A stretch of DNA of 64,000 nt from positions 1,352,501 to 1,416,500 of the forward strand of contig NZ_AP027370.1 in assembly GCF_030296055.1 (NCBI RefSeq). Direction: 5' to 3'. Positions 54,941 to 63,069 of the stretch are shown in pieces. The first letter of the stretch is position 1, and every line of letters starts with the position of its first letter. The notes under the pieces are model-generated. The model saw only the letters and a program-made list of their open reading frames with translations, had not been told where the DNA came from and searched no databases. Both the position numbers and the translations under genes were made by a program. Source of the DNA: Hydrogenimonas cancrithermarum (GTDB lineage: Bacteria; Campylobacterota; Campylobacteria; Campylobacterales; Hydrogenimonadaceae).

Positions 54941-56554
54941 ATGATCGACATATTGATAATCGGAGGCGGCGGGGCCGGGCTTTCGGCCGCGCTCGCCGCG
55001 CACGAGGAGGGAATGAAGGTTGCGGTACTTGGCAAAACGTACCCGACCCGCTCGCAGACTTCGATGGCGCAGGGCGGCATCAACGCGGCGTTGGGCAATG
55101 TGGGCCCCGACAGTCTGGAGGCGCATATCGCCGATACGCTGAAATCTGCCCACACGCTGGGTGACGAGGCGATGATCCGAAGGCTTTGCGAGAAAGCGCC
55201 GGAGGCGATCGCGTGGCTCGATGAACTCGGTACTCCTTTCAGCCGTCTCGAGGACGGCAGGGTGGCACAGCGAAGGCTCGGCGGTGCCAGCGGCAAGCGC
55301 GCGTGCTACGCCCAGGACTATACGGGGCTCAAAATTCTCCATACGCTTCATGACGCGGCGTTGAAAGCCGATATCGAATTTCTCGGCGAACATTTCCTGC
55401 TCAACTTCATCGTCGAAGAGAACCGTGTTCTTGGCGTGACCGCGATCGAGATGAAGAGCGGGGAGGTAAAGGCGATCGGTGCCAAAAGCGTCGTCGTCGC
55501 CAGCGGTGGCTACAGTGGGCTTTACCGCGGGTTTACGACCAATTCGACGGCGACGACGGGCGACGGTGTCGCGGCGGCGATCCGCGCCGGATGTGTGCTG
55601 AGCGATATGGAATTCGTGCAGTTTCATCCGACGGCGCTGAAGGGCAGCGGTATACTGATAAGCGAGAGTGCACGGGGTGCGGGCGGCAAGCTGCTCAACG
55701 GCAAAGGAGAGCGTTTCGTCGACGAGTTGAAGCCCCGTGACGAGGTGGCAAAAGCGATCTGGGAGCAGCTCGAGAGCGGCGAAGAGGTCTTTTTGGATAT
55801 TCGCCATCTCGGTGAAGCTTTCATCGAGGAGAATCTTCCGCAGGAGCGCAAACTCGCCAGGCTCTACGAAGGCGTCGACCCCATGAGCGACCTCATCCCG
55901 ATCAAGCCTGTGGCCCATTATACGATGGGTGGCATCGAAGTCGACCGCAACCATATGACGAAGGTGGAGGGACTCTTCGCCGCCGGCGAATGTGCCAACG
56001 CCTATGTCCACGGCGCCAATCGGCTGGGCGGCAATTCGTTGCTCGAAACGGTCGTCTTCGGGCGCGAAGCCGGTGAGAACGCGGCGAAATTCGCACGCGA
56101 AAACGGCGAAGTGGCACCGAAATCGAGCGAACAGTTCGAAAAAGACAGAAACTTCGTCGCGGCGATTCCTCACTTCACGAACCAGATCGACTTTTACGAG
56201 AAGCGGGAGTTTATGGGCAAGATATTCTACCGCAACGTCGGAATCGTCCGCAACGAGATGGGGCTCAAAGGGGTGTTGGCCGTGATCCGCCAGATGCAGA
56301 AAGAGCTGCCGTTCATGGGCATTGCCGACAAAAGCAAAGAGTACAACACCAATCTGCTGGAGTTCATCGAGTTCGGCAACATGGTCGAGCTGGCCGAAGT
56401 GGTGCTGGTGGGCGCCATCAGCCGAAACGAATCGCGCGGGGCGCACCAGCGGGAGGATTTTCCGCGTGAAGACGACGAGAAATTCGGCGGTGTGCACTCG
56501 CTTTCGTGGAAAGAACAGGGTGTACTGTGTAACGAATTCGAAGGAATGGCATGA
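54941..56554 (+). CDS. Fumarate reductase/succinate dehydrogenase-type flavoprotein
   Basis: This 537-aa protein of the FrdA/SdhA/NadB superfamily has an FAD-binding GGGGAGLSAAL start, the substrate residues FHPTAL, SARGAGG, RDEV and HYTMGGI, and GANRLGGNSLLE. The His that carries covalent FAD in FrdA/SdhA (RSHT) is Gln39 here (RSQTSMAQGG), so FAD should be non-covalently bound. An iron-sulfur partner is encoded two genes on, but no membrane anchor is present. It probably interconverts fumarate and succinate or a similar dicarboxylate. ATG 54941 follows AGGA. Its stop overlaps the next small gene by ATGA. Confidence 0.85.
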   Translation: MIDILIIGGGGAGLSAALAAHEEGMKVAVLGKTYPTRSQTSMAQGGINAALGNVGPDSLEAHIADTLKSAHTLGDEAMIRRLCEKAPEAIAWLDELGTPFSRLEDGRVAQRRLGGASGKRACYAQDYTGLKILHTLHDAALKADIEFLGEHFLLNFIVEENRVLGVTAIEMKSGEVKAIGAKSVVVASGGYSGLYRGFTTNSTATTGDGVAAAIRAGCVLSDMEFVQFHPTALKGSGILISESARGAGGKLLNGKGERFVDELKPRDEVAKAIWEQLESGEEVFLDIRHLGEAFIEENLPQERKLARLYEGVDPMSDLIPIKPVAHYTMGGIEVDRNHMTKVEGLFAAGECANAYVHGANRLGGNSLLETVVFGREAGENAAKFARENGEVAPKSSEQFEKDRNFVAAIPHFTNQIDFYEKREFMGKIFYRNVGIVRNEMGLKGVLAVIRQMQKELPFMGIADKSKEYNTNLLEFIEFGNMVELAEVVLVGAISRNESRGAHQREDFPREDDEKFGGVHSLSWKEQGVLCNEFEGMA

Positions 56555-56763
56555 TGGAGGATGGAGCGTTGAGAATGGAGAATGGAAAAGAGGGGGTGTT
56601 GACGGCCGAAAAGCTGGAGAGAGAGCTGGATGAAGCCCAGAGGAAGCTCGAAGAGGTCGAAAAACTGATCGAAACGGTCGAAAAAGAGCTTCAGCCGTGG
56701 GAAGAGGAGTATGAAACGGGCGGCAACTGCTGTGAAGATTTCGATGACGAGGAGAATGGATGA
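56551..56763 (+). CDS. Small acidic coiled-coil protein between the A and B subunits
   Basis: This 70-aa product starts within the flavoprotein stop (ATGA) and ends within the start of the iron-sulfur gene, so the operon leaves no gap. Residues 17-50 are a clear coiled coil (LERELDEAQRKLEEVEKLIE), followed by an acidic tail with a Cys-Cys pair (GGNCCEDFDDEENG). The first 13 codons are made by a heptamer repeat, so the original start may be further in, for example GTG/TTG near 56596-56600. I do not know the family. It could be an assembly or stability factor for the pair, but that is inference from position. Confidence 0.6.
   Translation: MMEDGALRMENGKEGVLTAEKLERELDEAQRKLEEVEKLIETVEKELQPWEEEYETGGNCCEDFDDEENG
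56555..56589. repeat. Heptamer repeat at the start of the small intersubunit gene
   Basis: Five consecutive 7-bp steps read TGGAGGA, TGGAGCG, TTGAGAA, TGGAGAA and TGGAAAA. It begins 1 nt after the flavoprotein stop codon and changes the coding start of the small gene. The unit is distinct from the other three heptamer loci but has the same period. Confidence 0.75.
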
Positions 56764-57470
56764 TAAAGATTTCTATCAAACGCTACCATGCGACCCGGCA
56801 GCCGCCGGAAATGGTACAGGAGTGGGAAGTCGAAGAGGGGATGACGCTGCTCGAGGCACTCAGTTTCATCAAGGAGAAGAGAGATCCGACGCTCAGTTTC
56901 CGCTTGGGTTGCCGAAGCAGTGTCTGCGGCAGCTGTGCCGTCCGCGTCAACGGCCGGGAAGTCTTGGCATGTGCCTACAAGCCCAAAAACGGCGATGTCG
57001 TGGAGCCGCTTCGTTTCTCTCCCGTGATCAAAGACCTCATCGTCGATCAGGACGAAAGCTTCGCGACGTTGAAGCGGGCGAAGGCATGGCTCGAAGTTCC
57101 AAACCCCGAAGCCGTCGTCACTCCCGAAGAGGAGAAGCGTACCGAAGTGCAGAGCGACTGCATTCTCTGCGGCGCCTGCTACAGTGCCTGCCCGGTCTAT
57201 GAAACCGACCCCGCATTTCTCGGGCCCTTCGCCTTGACACGCGACTGGCGATACGTCGCCGACCCGCGCGAAGAGGATGCAAAGAGCAAGATCGATACGA
57301 TCCAGCGAAACGGTGTCTGGGACTGTACGCTCTGTGGCGAGTGTACGGCGGCCTGCCCACAGGGAATCGACCCCAAATCCGATATCCTGATGCTTCGGGC
57401 CAAAAGTACGCAGATGGGCCATATGGATCCCAATATGGGCAGCTTCGGCAGCTTCGGACTGGATTTTTGA
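56760..57470 (+). CDS. Fumarate reductase/succinate dehydrogenase-type iron-sulfur protein
   Basis: This 236-aa electron-transfer subunit has a 2Fe-2S motif (Cys51, 56, 59, 71), a 4Fe-4S motif CILCGACYSACP (Cys134-144) and a third motif CTLCGECTAACP (Cys189, 192, 195, 199). In classical FrdB/SdhB the third site lacks the second Cys and holds a 3Fe-4S cluster. The Cys192 seen here should allow a 4Fe-4S cluster, as in the non-classical type E enzymes. No anchor subunit gene follows. It overlaps the small gene by 4 nt and the regulator by one base. Confidence 0.9.
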   Translation: MIKISIKRYHATRQPPEMVQEWEVEEGMTLLEALSFIKEKRDPTLSFRLGCRSSVCGSCAVRVNGREVLACAYKPKNGDVVEPLRFSPVIKDLIVDQDESFATLKRAKAWLEVPNPEAVVTPEEEKRTEVQSDCILCGACYSACPVYETDPAFLGPFALTRDWRYVADPREEDAKSKIDTIQRNGVWDCTLCGECTAACPQGIDPKSDILMLRAKSTQMGHMDPNMGSFGSFGLDF

Positions 57471-58147
57471 TGTTGCATCTGACGAAACTCGAACCCTTCG
57501 AGGGGCTCGGTGGCCAGCTGATCGACGAAATCAACCGTATCGGCGTAATACGGGAGTACCGGAAAGGTTTCCCGGCGATGGATCCGGACGATACCCTTCG
57601 CCACTTTTACATCATTATCGAAGGGCGTATCAAGGTTTACCGGTACAATCCCGAGACCAATCGGGAACAGACCCTCTACCTTCTGGGGCCGCACGATATG
57701 TTCGACGTGTTGACAGTGCTCGACGGCAAGCGCCATGACGTGATGACCGAGGCGCTCGACGATGTCAAGGCGCTCGAACTGCCGATCGAAAAAGTGCGGG
57801 AGTGGCTTGAAACCAACCCCGCTTTCAATCGTGCCTTTTTCCCCTATATGGCCAAGCAGATGCGCCAGGTCGAGGAGCTGGCGTCCGACCTGTCGCTCTA
57901 CGACACCTCGACACGCCTGATGAAGCTGATATTGAAAAACCTCGATCTCAAAAATCCCGTCAAACCCCTGGGGCTTTTGCAAAACCTGCCACATGAAGAG
58001 ATCGCCTCGATGATCGGGACCGTTCGCCATGTCGTCAACCGGCATCTTCAGCAACTCAAGCGAGAGGGCATTCTGAACATCGAACGGAAAAAACTGGCGG
58101 TCAACGATGTGAAAAAGCTCCTGGAGAAGGTTGAAAATGAGTATTGA
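57470..58147 (+). CDS. Crp/Fnr family transcriptional regulator
   Basis: This 225-aa protein has an N-terminal cyclic-nucleotide-binding-like beta roll (HFYIIIEGRIKVYRYNPETN, LYLLGPHDMFDVLTVLDG) and a C-terminal winged helix (LPHEEIASMIGTVRHVVNRHLQQLKREGIL). It lacks the N-terminal Cys cluster of FNR, so oxygen sensing by iron-sulfur is unlikely. The effector is unknown. The ATG shares a base with the stop of the iron-sulfur gene (TGATG), so it probably regulates, or is made with, the fumarate reductase-like pair. Confidence 0.9.
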   Translation: MLHLTKLEPFEGLGGQLIDEINRIGVIREYRKGFPAMDPDDTLRHFYIIIEGRIKVYRYNPETNREQTLYLLGPHDMFDVLTVLDGKRHDVMTEALDDVKALELPIEKVREWLETNPAFNRAFFPYMAKQMRQVEELASDLSLYDTSTRLMKLILKNLDLKNPVKPLGLLQNLPHEEIASMIGTVRHVVNRHLQQLKREGILNIERKKLAVNDVKKLLEKVENEY

Positions 58148-58958
58148 GCTGAACAGGGAAGAGATCGACAAACTTCTGCTCGAAGATATAGAAAATGCCA
58201 CCCACCCTTCGGAGTTCGAGCTTGGCGACGACTATGCCGTACTGATTTTGAGGCTCCCCGAGACAGGCCCCGAGGGCTTGCAGGTCACCTCTTACGCTTT
58301 CGTCATCAGGGAGGGGCGCTGTTTTCGCTTCGACCGCAGTGCCGAAAAGCTCGAATCGGCCGGATCGTTGCAGGAGCTGCATCGGTTTCTGGATCGAAAG
58401 ACGGACCGTATGCTCAAAGATATCCAGCACTACCACTACGAGATCGAAATGCTTGAAGAGAGCCTCTACGACGGAGCGTTCTCTTCCAACTTCATGCAGA
58501 AATGGCTGGCATACAAAAAGGATGTTTCGCTCATCCACCGCTTGATGTTCCACGCATCGCTGGCCTTTGAACGCTTCGTCCGTCACCATAGAAAACGGGA
58601 AGATTTCGAAGATCTCGCCTACGCCGACCTTTCCGAGCATATGGGGCGTATCCGTGATCTCGCCAAATCGGCGATCGAAAAGCTCGACAATCTCTACGAC
58701 TTCTACCGTGCCAAGGTCGACGAGCGGATGAATCGTAATATGTACTGGCTTACGATGATCTCCGCCATTTTTCTTCCGTTGACACTCGTGACCGGTGTTT
58801 TCGGGATGAATACCGGAGGGCTCCCCTATACGGATGACCCCCACGGTACGATGAAGGTCATGGCTATCTCCCTTGTGCTCGAAATCCTCTTTCTAGCGCC
58901 TTTCTTGCTCCTCAATATGAAAAAAACGGAAAAATTTCGCATCAAATTGAAAAAATGA
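58137..58958 (+). CDS. CorA-like magnesium transporter
   Basis: This 273-aa protein has a soluble N-terminal domain, a long stalk helix and two C-terminal membrane helices with the CorA signature VFGMNTGGLP after the first. It is shorter than E. coli CorA but has the essential GMN loop. It likely carries Mg2+ or another divalent cation. ATG 58137 follows GGAGAAGG and overlaps the regulator by 11 nt. Confidence 0.88.
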   Translation: MSIELNREEIDKLLLEDIENATHPSEFELGDDYAVLILRLPETGPEGLQVTSYAFVIREGRCFRFDRSAEKLESAGSLQELHRFLDRKTDRMLKDIQHYHYEIEMLEESLYDGAFSSNFMQKWLAYKKDVSLIHRLMFHASLAFERFVRHHRKREDFEDLAYADLSEHMGRIRDLAKSAIEKLDNLYDFYRAKVDERMNRNMYWLTMISAIFLPLTLVTGVFGMNTGGLPYTDDPHGTMKVMAISLVLEILFLAPFLLLNMKKTEKFRIKLKK

Positions 58959-59079
58959 TACTTGAGTCGCAGAACAGTATGATGGTTTTGGACTAAAATT
59001 CCTTCAGTGAAACACTATAAAAGTATCGTGTTCAAACGGATCTATTTGAACATGGTATCCGAAACCGAAGGAGTCCAAA

Positions 59080-59964
59080 ATGAAGAGAGTATTGTCGGTT
59101 CTGGCTCTCACAGCGCTGCTGTGCGGAACACCGGTAATGGCGAAGAGCTCTGCGGAAGTGCGTGCGGGTGCAGTCGAGAGTGCCAAAGCCGCAGTGCACG
59201 ATAAGCAGCTGGAAGTGGTGAAAGAGGCGGTGGAAGCCGTGTTGTTGACGCAGAAAGTTCTGGAAGATCTCGATAAAAAAGATACCGAAGCGGCCAAGAA
59301 GGGTCTTGAAAAAGCGATCGGAAAACTGGAAGTGGTGCTGGCGCACGAGAACGCTCCGGTTTTGCTTCCGATCGACTCCACCATGACGGCGACCGAGTAC
59401 CTCGGCGATCTGGGGAGTGTCGAAGAGACACTCGATTCGGTCAAGAAGCTGCTGGCTGTCGGAAAGGTGCAGGAGGCGCGGCGCCTGCTCGATACGTTGC
59501 AAAGCGAAATCGACATCGTCACCCTCAATCTTCCACTCGTTTCGTATCCTCAGGCGCTGAAGCTGGCAGCGAAATATCTTGCCGACGGAAAAATGGAAGA
59601 GGCCGGCGATATACTCGAGATGGCGTTGAGGACACTGGTTCGAGACGAGATCGTCATTCCGCTGCCGCCGCTCAAGGCCGAAGCGCTGATCGAAGCGGCG
59701 AGAAAGAGCGCAAAGTTTGACAAAAAGCAGGCGCTGAAGCATCTCGAAGCGGCACGTGAAGAGCTGAAGATCGCAAAAGCGTTGGGGTATACGAGCGCGA
59801 GCGATACGACCTATAAAGCGCTCGACGAAGAGATCGAAAGAGTCGAAAAAGAGATCAAAGGCAAGAACGAGGCCGGAAAACTGTTCGAAAAGCTGATCGG
59901 AAAACTCAAAGATTTCAAAGAGAAATCGGTCAAAAAGATCCATACCGAAAAGAGCGAGAAATGA
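59080..59964 (+). CDS. YfdX family exported protein
   Basis: The 294-aa precursor has a signal peptide (MKRVLSVLALTALLCGTPVMA) and then alpha-helical repeats. The central PVLLPIDSTMTATEYLGDL and the later DEIVIPLPPLKAEALIEAA are typical of YfdX proteins, which are linked to acid and stress response in enterobacteria. It should be periplasmic. AAGGAG lies 8 nt before the ATG. It precedes the DUF1931 gene by 61 nt, perhaps in one unit. Confidence 0.82.
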   Translation: MKRVLSVLALTALLCGTPVMAKSSAEVRAGAVESAKAAVHDKQLEVVKEAVEAVLLTQKVLEDLDKKDTEAAKKGLEKAIGKLEVVLAHENAPVLLPIDSTMTATEYLGDLGSVEETLDSVKKLLAVGKVQEARRLLDTLQSEIDIVTLNLPLVSYPQALKLAAKYLADGKMEEAGDILEMALRTLVRDEIVIPLPPLKAEALIEAARKSAKFDKKQALKHLEAAREELKIAKALGYTSASDTTYKALDEEIERVEKEIKGKNEAGKLFEKLIGKLKDFKEKSVKKIHTEKSEK

Positions 59965-60025
59965 CATTTCCCGCTTTGCGGTTCGACGAAAAAAGAAAAA
60001 AAGAAGTCTAGAAGGAGCGAAAAAG

Positions 60026-60475
60026 ATGAAAACGGAAGGTGCGTATAAAATCGAGCTGCTGTTCAAAAAAGCGGCCGGACTGAGACTGGCGAAGAACAAA
60101 GTCCAAGAGATCGAGGAGAAGATCGACCGGAAACTCTACGATATGCTTACCGTCGCGGAAGCCAATGCAGGTTATAATAACCGTGATGTCATCTGGCTAA
60201 GCGACATGCCGCTGACCAAGGCGATGAGAGAATCGATGCAGAAGTTCGCCGAGTTGGAAGAGGCGCTGGAATTGCAGCCGATTCTCGATCGTCTGGCGAT
60301 CCATCCGCCGATCAAGTACGAGATGGAGGCGGAGCTCGAAAAGAGGCTTCCGGAGATCGTCGGAACGCTGATCTATGTGCTGGCGAAGATCACCAAAGCG
60401 TTTTCGCCCGACGACAATGCCGTCGCCGAAGACGAATTGAAAAAAGCGATGCGCATTCTCGATCTGATGATCTAA
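60026..60475 (+). CDS. DUF1931 family protein, histone-fold pseudodimer
   Basis: This 149-aa protein matches the DUF1931 family known from Aquifex and Thermus structures, in which one chain contains two histone folds. Diagnostic phrases are ELLFKKAAGLRLAKNKV, KLYDMLTVAEANAGYNNRDVIWLSDMPLTKAMRESM and ELQPILDRLA, then LPEIVGTLIYVLAKITKAF. It may bind DNA or stabilise nucleic acid under stress, but no function is established. It lies between YfdX and a peroxiredoxin, suggesting a stress-linked cluster. A GAAGGAG site precedes the ATG. Confidence 0.8.
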   Translation: MKTEGAYKIELLFKKAAGLRLAKNKVQEIEEKIDRKLYDMLTVAEANAGYNNRDVIWLSDMPLTKAMRESMQKFAELEEALELQPILDRLAIHPPIKYEMEAELEKRLPEIVGTLIYVLAKITKAFSPDDNAVAEDELKKAMRILDLMI

Positions 60476-60503
60476 CGAATCCCAACTATGAAGGAGGTAC
60501 GAC

Positions 60504-61136
60504 ATGTCTATGCCATTGCTCGGAGAAAGATTTCCAACCATCGAGGTTCAGACAACGCACGGGCCGATGACCTTTCCGGATGACCTGAACGGGAAGTGGA
60601 CGGTCCTTTTCAGCCATCCTGCCGACTTTACACCGGTCTGTACGACCGAGTTCGTATCGTTCCAGAAACATAAAGAGCGGTTCGACGCGCTGAATTGCCA
60701 GCTCGTCGGCCTTTCCGTCGACCAGGTTTTCAGCCATATCAAGTGGGTGGACTGGATCAAAGAGAGACTGGATGTCGAGATCACGTTCCCGATTATCGCG
60801 GCCAACGACCGCATCGCGGAAGCACTCGGGATGCTGCATCCCGCCAAGGGGAGCAACACGGTTCGTGCGGTCTTCATCATCGATCCGGATGGTGTGACGC
60901 GAACGATCCTCTACTATCCGCAGGAGATCGGGCGCAACGTCGACGAGATCGTCCGTGCCGTCAAAGCGCTGCAAAAGAGCGATGCCGATGGCGTCGCCAC
61001 GCCGGCCAACTGGCCCGAAAACGAGCTGATCGGCGATCACGTCATTATCCCGCCCGCCACCGATATCGAGACGGCCGAAGCGCGCCGTAAAACCTACGAA
61101 TGTTACGATTGGTGGTTCTGCCACAAAACGCCGTAA
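60504..61136 (+). CDS. Prx6-type peroxiredoxin of the archaeal form
   Basis: This 210-aa thiol peroxidase has peroxidatic Cys46 in [13 protein letters not shown] and two C-terminal cysteines, Cys200 and Cys206, in ECYDWWFC. The C-terminal pair with this spacing is as in the Aeropyrum-type archaeal peroxiredoxins, where one Cys resolves the disulfide. It should remove hydrogen peroxide and organic peroxides. GAAGGAGG precedes the ATG at good distance. Confidence 0.93.
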   Translation: MSMPLLGERFPTIEVQTTHGPMTFPDDLNGKWTVLFSHPADFTPVCTTEFVSFQKHKERFDALNCQLVGLSVDQVFSHIKWVDWIKERLDVEITFPIIAANDRIAEALGMLHPAKGSNTVRAVFIIDPDGVTRTILYYPQEIGRNVDEIVRAVKALQKSDADGVATPANWPENELIGDHVIIPPATDIETAEARRKTYECYDWWFCHKTP

Positions 61137-61151
61137 CCGTCCGAGAAAAAA

Positions 61152-61182
61152 CTCCGGTATAATAGAATCAAAAATACCGGAG
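61152..61182 (+). promoter_or_regulatory. Inverted repeat overlapping the promoter and ribosome site of the NDH-2-like gene
   Basis: CTCCGGTAT (61152-61160) and ATACCGGAG (61174-61182) are perfect inverted repeats with a 13-nt spacer. A TATAAT (61158-61163) begins in the left arm, and the GGAGG ribosome site (61179-61183) lies in the right arm. The dyad could be a repressor operator or, if transcription starts further upstream, an RNA hairpin that hides the ribosome site. Confidence 0.55.
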
Positions 61183-61189
61183 GCGTACC

Positions 61190-62386
61190 ATGCACCACGT
61201 CGTAATCGTCGGAGGCAGCTACGGCGGCCTTCGCGCCCTCAAAGAGCTTTCGAAACATCCACATATCCGCATTACCGTCATCGACAGGCATCCGTACCAC
61301 TTTCTGCAGACTGAAGGGTACGACCTCATCGCCGGCAAAACACCTTTCGACGAGACGATCATCGGGCTTCGTTCGCTCTGTGCCGGTTTTGGAGACAATG
61401 TCACGTTTATGCATGCCGTCGCCGAAAAACTGGAGCCCGAAAACCACCGCCTCATCTGTGAAGATGGCCAGGTCGTGGAGTATGACTATATCGTCATTGC
61501 AGCAGGTGCCATCACACGTTTTTTCGAGAGCGTGGAGGGATTGAGAAGCTGTTCATACGGTGTCAAGAGCCTCCGTGCCGCCTTCAAGCTCAAACAGTTT
61601 TTCGAAGCCGAGCTCTACAAACGCCTGGAAAGCGCCAAAGAGGCAAAAGAGAAGTACAGTATTCTGGTAGGAGGGGCAGGTCTTTCGGGTGTCGAAATCG
61701 CAGCGGAGATGCAGGCTTTTTTCAACCGCTACTATCGCTCCAACGCATTGGCGTGCGGCCAGCTTCAAATCCATCTGGCGGGCGGGGCCCTTTTGCACGG
61801 TATGCATCCGAGCATCGTCAAACGGACACGGAGGCGTCTGCGGGAGCTTGGGGTTGTCGCACATATCGGCGCGCATATTGCCCGTGTCGAAGAGCGGCGG
61901 GCCTATCTGGAAAACGGCGAAACGATCGATTTCGATTTCATGATCTTCACGGGCGGTATCATGGCGGCACCCTTCGTCCAGTCACTCCCTTTCAAGAAAA
62001 ACCGGATCGGGCAGGTCGAAGTCGATGCCTATCTGCGTCCCGAGGGTGTCGAGAATGTCTTTGTCGTGGGCGATGCGGCGGACCTGAAGGACCGGAAAGG
62101 AAAACCTGTCCCTCCCACCGCGCAGAGTGCGGAGCAAAGCGGTACGACAGCAGGCCGTAACATCGTCGCTCTGTTGAGTGGCGAAGAGCTGGAGAGAGTC
62201 GACATTCGGCTGAGAGGGCTCGCCATCGCCCTCGGCGGCCGCTTCGCGATTATCGATACAGGATGGTTGCGCATCTACGGTGTGCCGGCATACCTGGGCA
62301 AGAAAGCGATCGAAAAGTTCTACAAATGGCCTTTGCGCCTCAGGGCGAAAAAAGGGTTCAAAAAGCTCGGTATCTGCAAAGGTTAA
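61190..62386 (+). CDS. NDH-2-like NAD(P)/FAD-dependent oxidoreductase
   Basis: This 398-aa flavoprotein has an N-terminal FAD motif (VVIVGGSYGGLRAL), a second nucleotide motif (ILVGGAGLSGVEIAAEM) and the FAD-ribityl-binding VENVFVVGDAAD near the C-terminus, followed by PPTAQSAEQSG. This is the layout of type II NADH:quinone dehydrogenases and sulfide:quinone relatives. No redox Cys pair typical of SQR is seen, so NADH dehydrogenase is more likely. A basic C-terminus could attach it to the membrane. Its end overlaps the convergent PAS gene by 4 nt. Confidence 0.82.
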   Translation: MHHVVIVGGSYGGLRALKELSKHPHIRITVIDRHPYHFLQTEGYDLIAGKTPFDETIIGLRSLCAGFGDNVTFMHAVAEKLEPENHRLICEDGQVVEYDYIVIAAGAITRFFESVEGLRSCSYGVKSLRAAFKLKQFFEAELYKRLESAKEAKEKYSILVGGAGLSGVEIAAEMQAFFNRYYRSNALACGQLQIHLAGGALLHGMHPSIVKRTRRRLRELGVVAHIGAHIARVEERRAYLENGETIDFDFMIFTGGIMAAPFVQSLPFKKNRIGQVEVDAYLRPEGVENVFVVGDAADLKDRKGKPVPPTAQSAEQSGTTAGRNIVALLSGEELERVDIRLRGLAIALGGRFAIIDTGWLRIYGVPAYLGKKAIEKFYKWPLRLRAKKGFKKLGICKG

Positions 62387-62946
62387 CCGAACATCTTCTT
62401 CATCAGCTTGAAAAAGGCTTTGAAGAGCCCTTTGTTGCCGATGAGATCGTTGACGAATTCGTCGTATGTGACACCGCGTTCTTCGAGATAGCCGCGAAGA
62501 TATTTTTCGGAGGCTTCCATGCCTCCCACCGCTTCGATCTCGATCAGCTTTTCATAGATCGGCTCGATCGCTTTGACGGCCTCTTTGGGCGCGGCTTTTC
62601 GGAATGCCGTATATCCGGTGATCTCATTGGTAAGCGGGTCGACTTTCGTTTCGAACTCCGTGACGACCCAGTAATAGCGGCCGTCTTTGGCGAGATTCTT
62701 GACGATGGCGAAAATATTCTCTCTGTTCCTGATGCGGTCCCACATCATTTTGAAGACGATTCTGGGCATATCCGGATGACGGATGATGTTGTGCGGCTGG
62801 CCGATGAGTTCGGACTCCTTGTATCCGCTGATCTGAACGAAGTAGTCGTTACCGTACTCGATAACGCCTTTTGTATCCGTTTTGCTGACGATATAGCGCT
62901 TGGGATCGAGCGTGATCTCTTCATCGATCGGAGTGGGTCGTGCCAT
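62383..62946 (-). CDS. Aer-like PAS sensor protein
   Basis: This 187-aa cytosolic protein has a PAS domain with the Aer-type signature IIRHPDMPRIVFKMMWDRI and KNLAKDGRYYWVVTEFETKVD, which in Aer binds FAD for redox or energy taxis. It has no methyl-accepting or kinase domain, so it would need a partner. A C-terminal helical tail ends in Lys and Phe. ATG 62946 follows AAGG; upstream codons are less likely. Confidence 0.8.
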   Translation of the reverse strand: MARPTPIDEEITLDPKRYIVSKTDTKGVIEYGNDYFVQISGYKESELIGQPHNIIRHPDMPRIVFKMMWDRIRNRENIFAIVKNLAKDGRYYWVVTEFETKVDPLTNEITGYTAFRKAAPKEAVKAIEPIYEKLIEIEAVGGMEASEKYLRGYLEERGVTYDEFVNDLIGNKGLFKAFFKLMKKMFG

Positions 62947-63069
62947 GATAAATACCTTGTGGTTAAAAATGTTCAATTTTGTAAAAACGCCCTATTTTTC
63001 GGGCTTTTATTATACCTAATTTAATCAAAAACAGATTACAATTTGTTTAAGAAAACGGGAGATCGAAAG

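Noticed and set aside
54866-56779. A 637-codon minus-strand frame opposite the flavoprotein gene
   Set aside because: It covers the flavoprotein gene and its promoter in antisense and has no domain pattern. The flavoprotein has intact FAD and active-site motifs.
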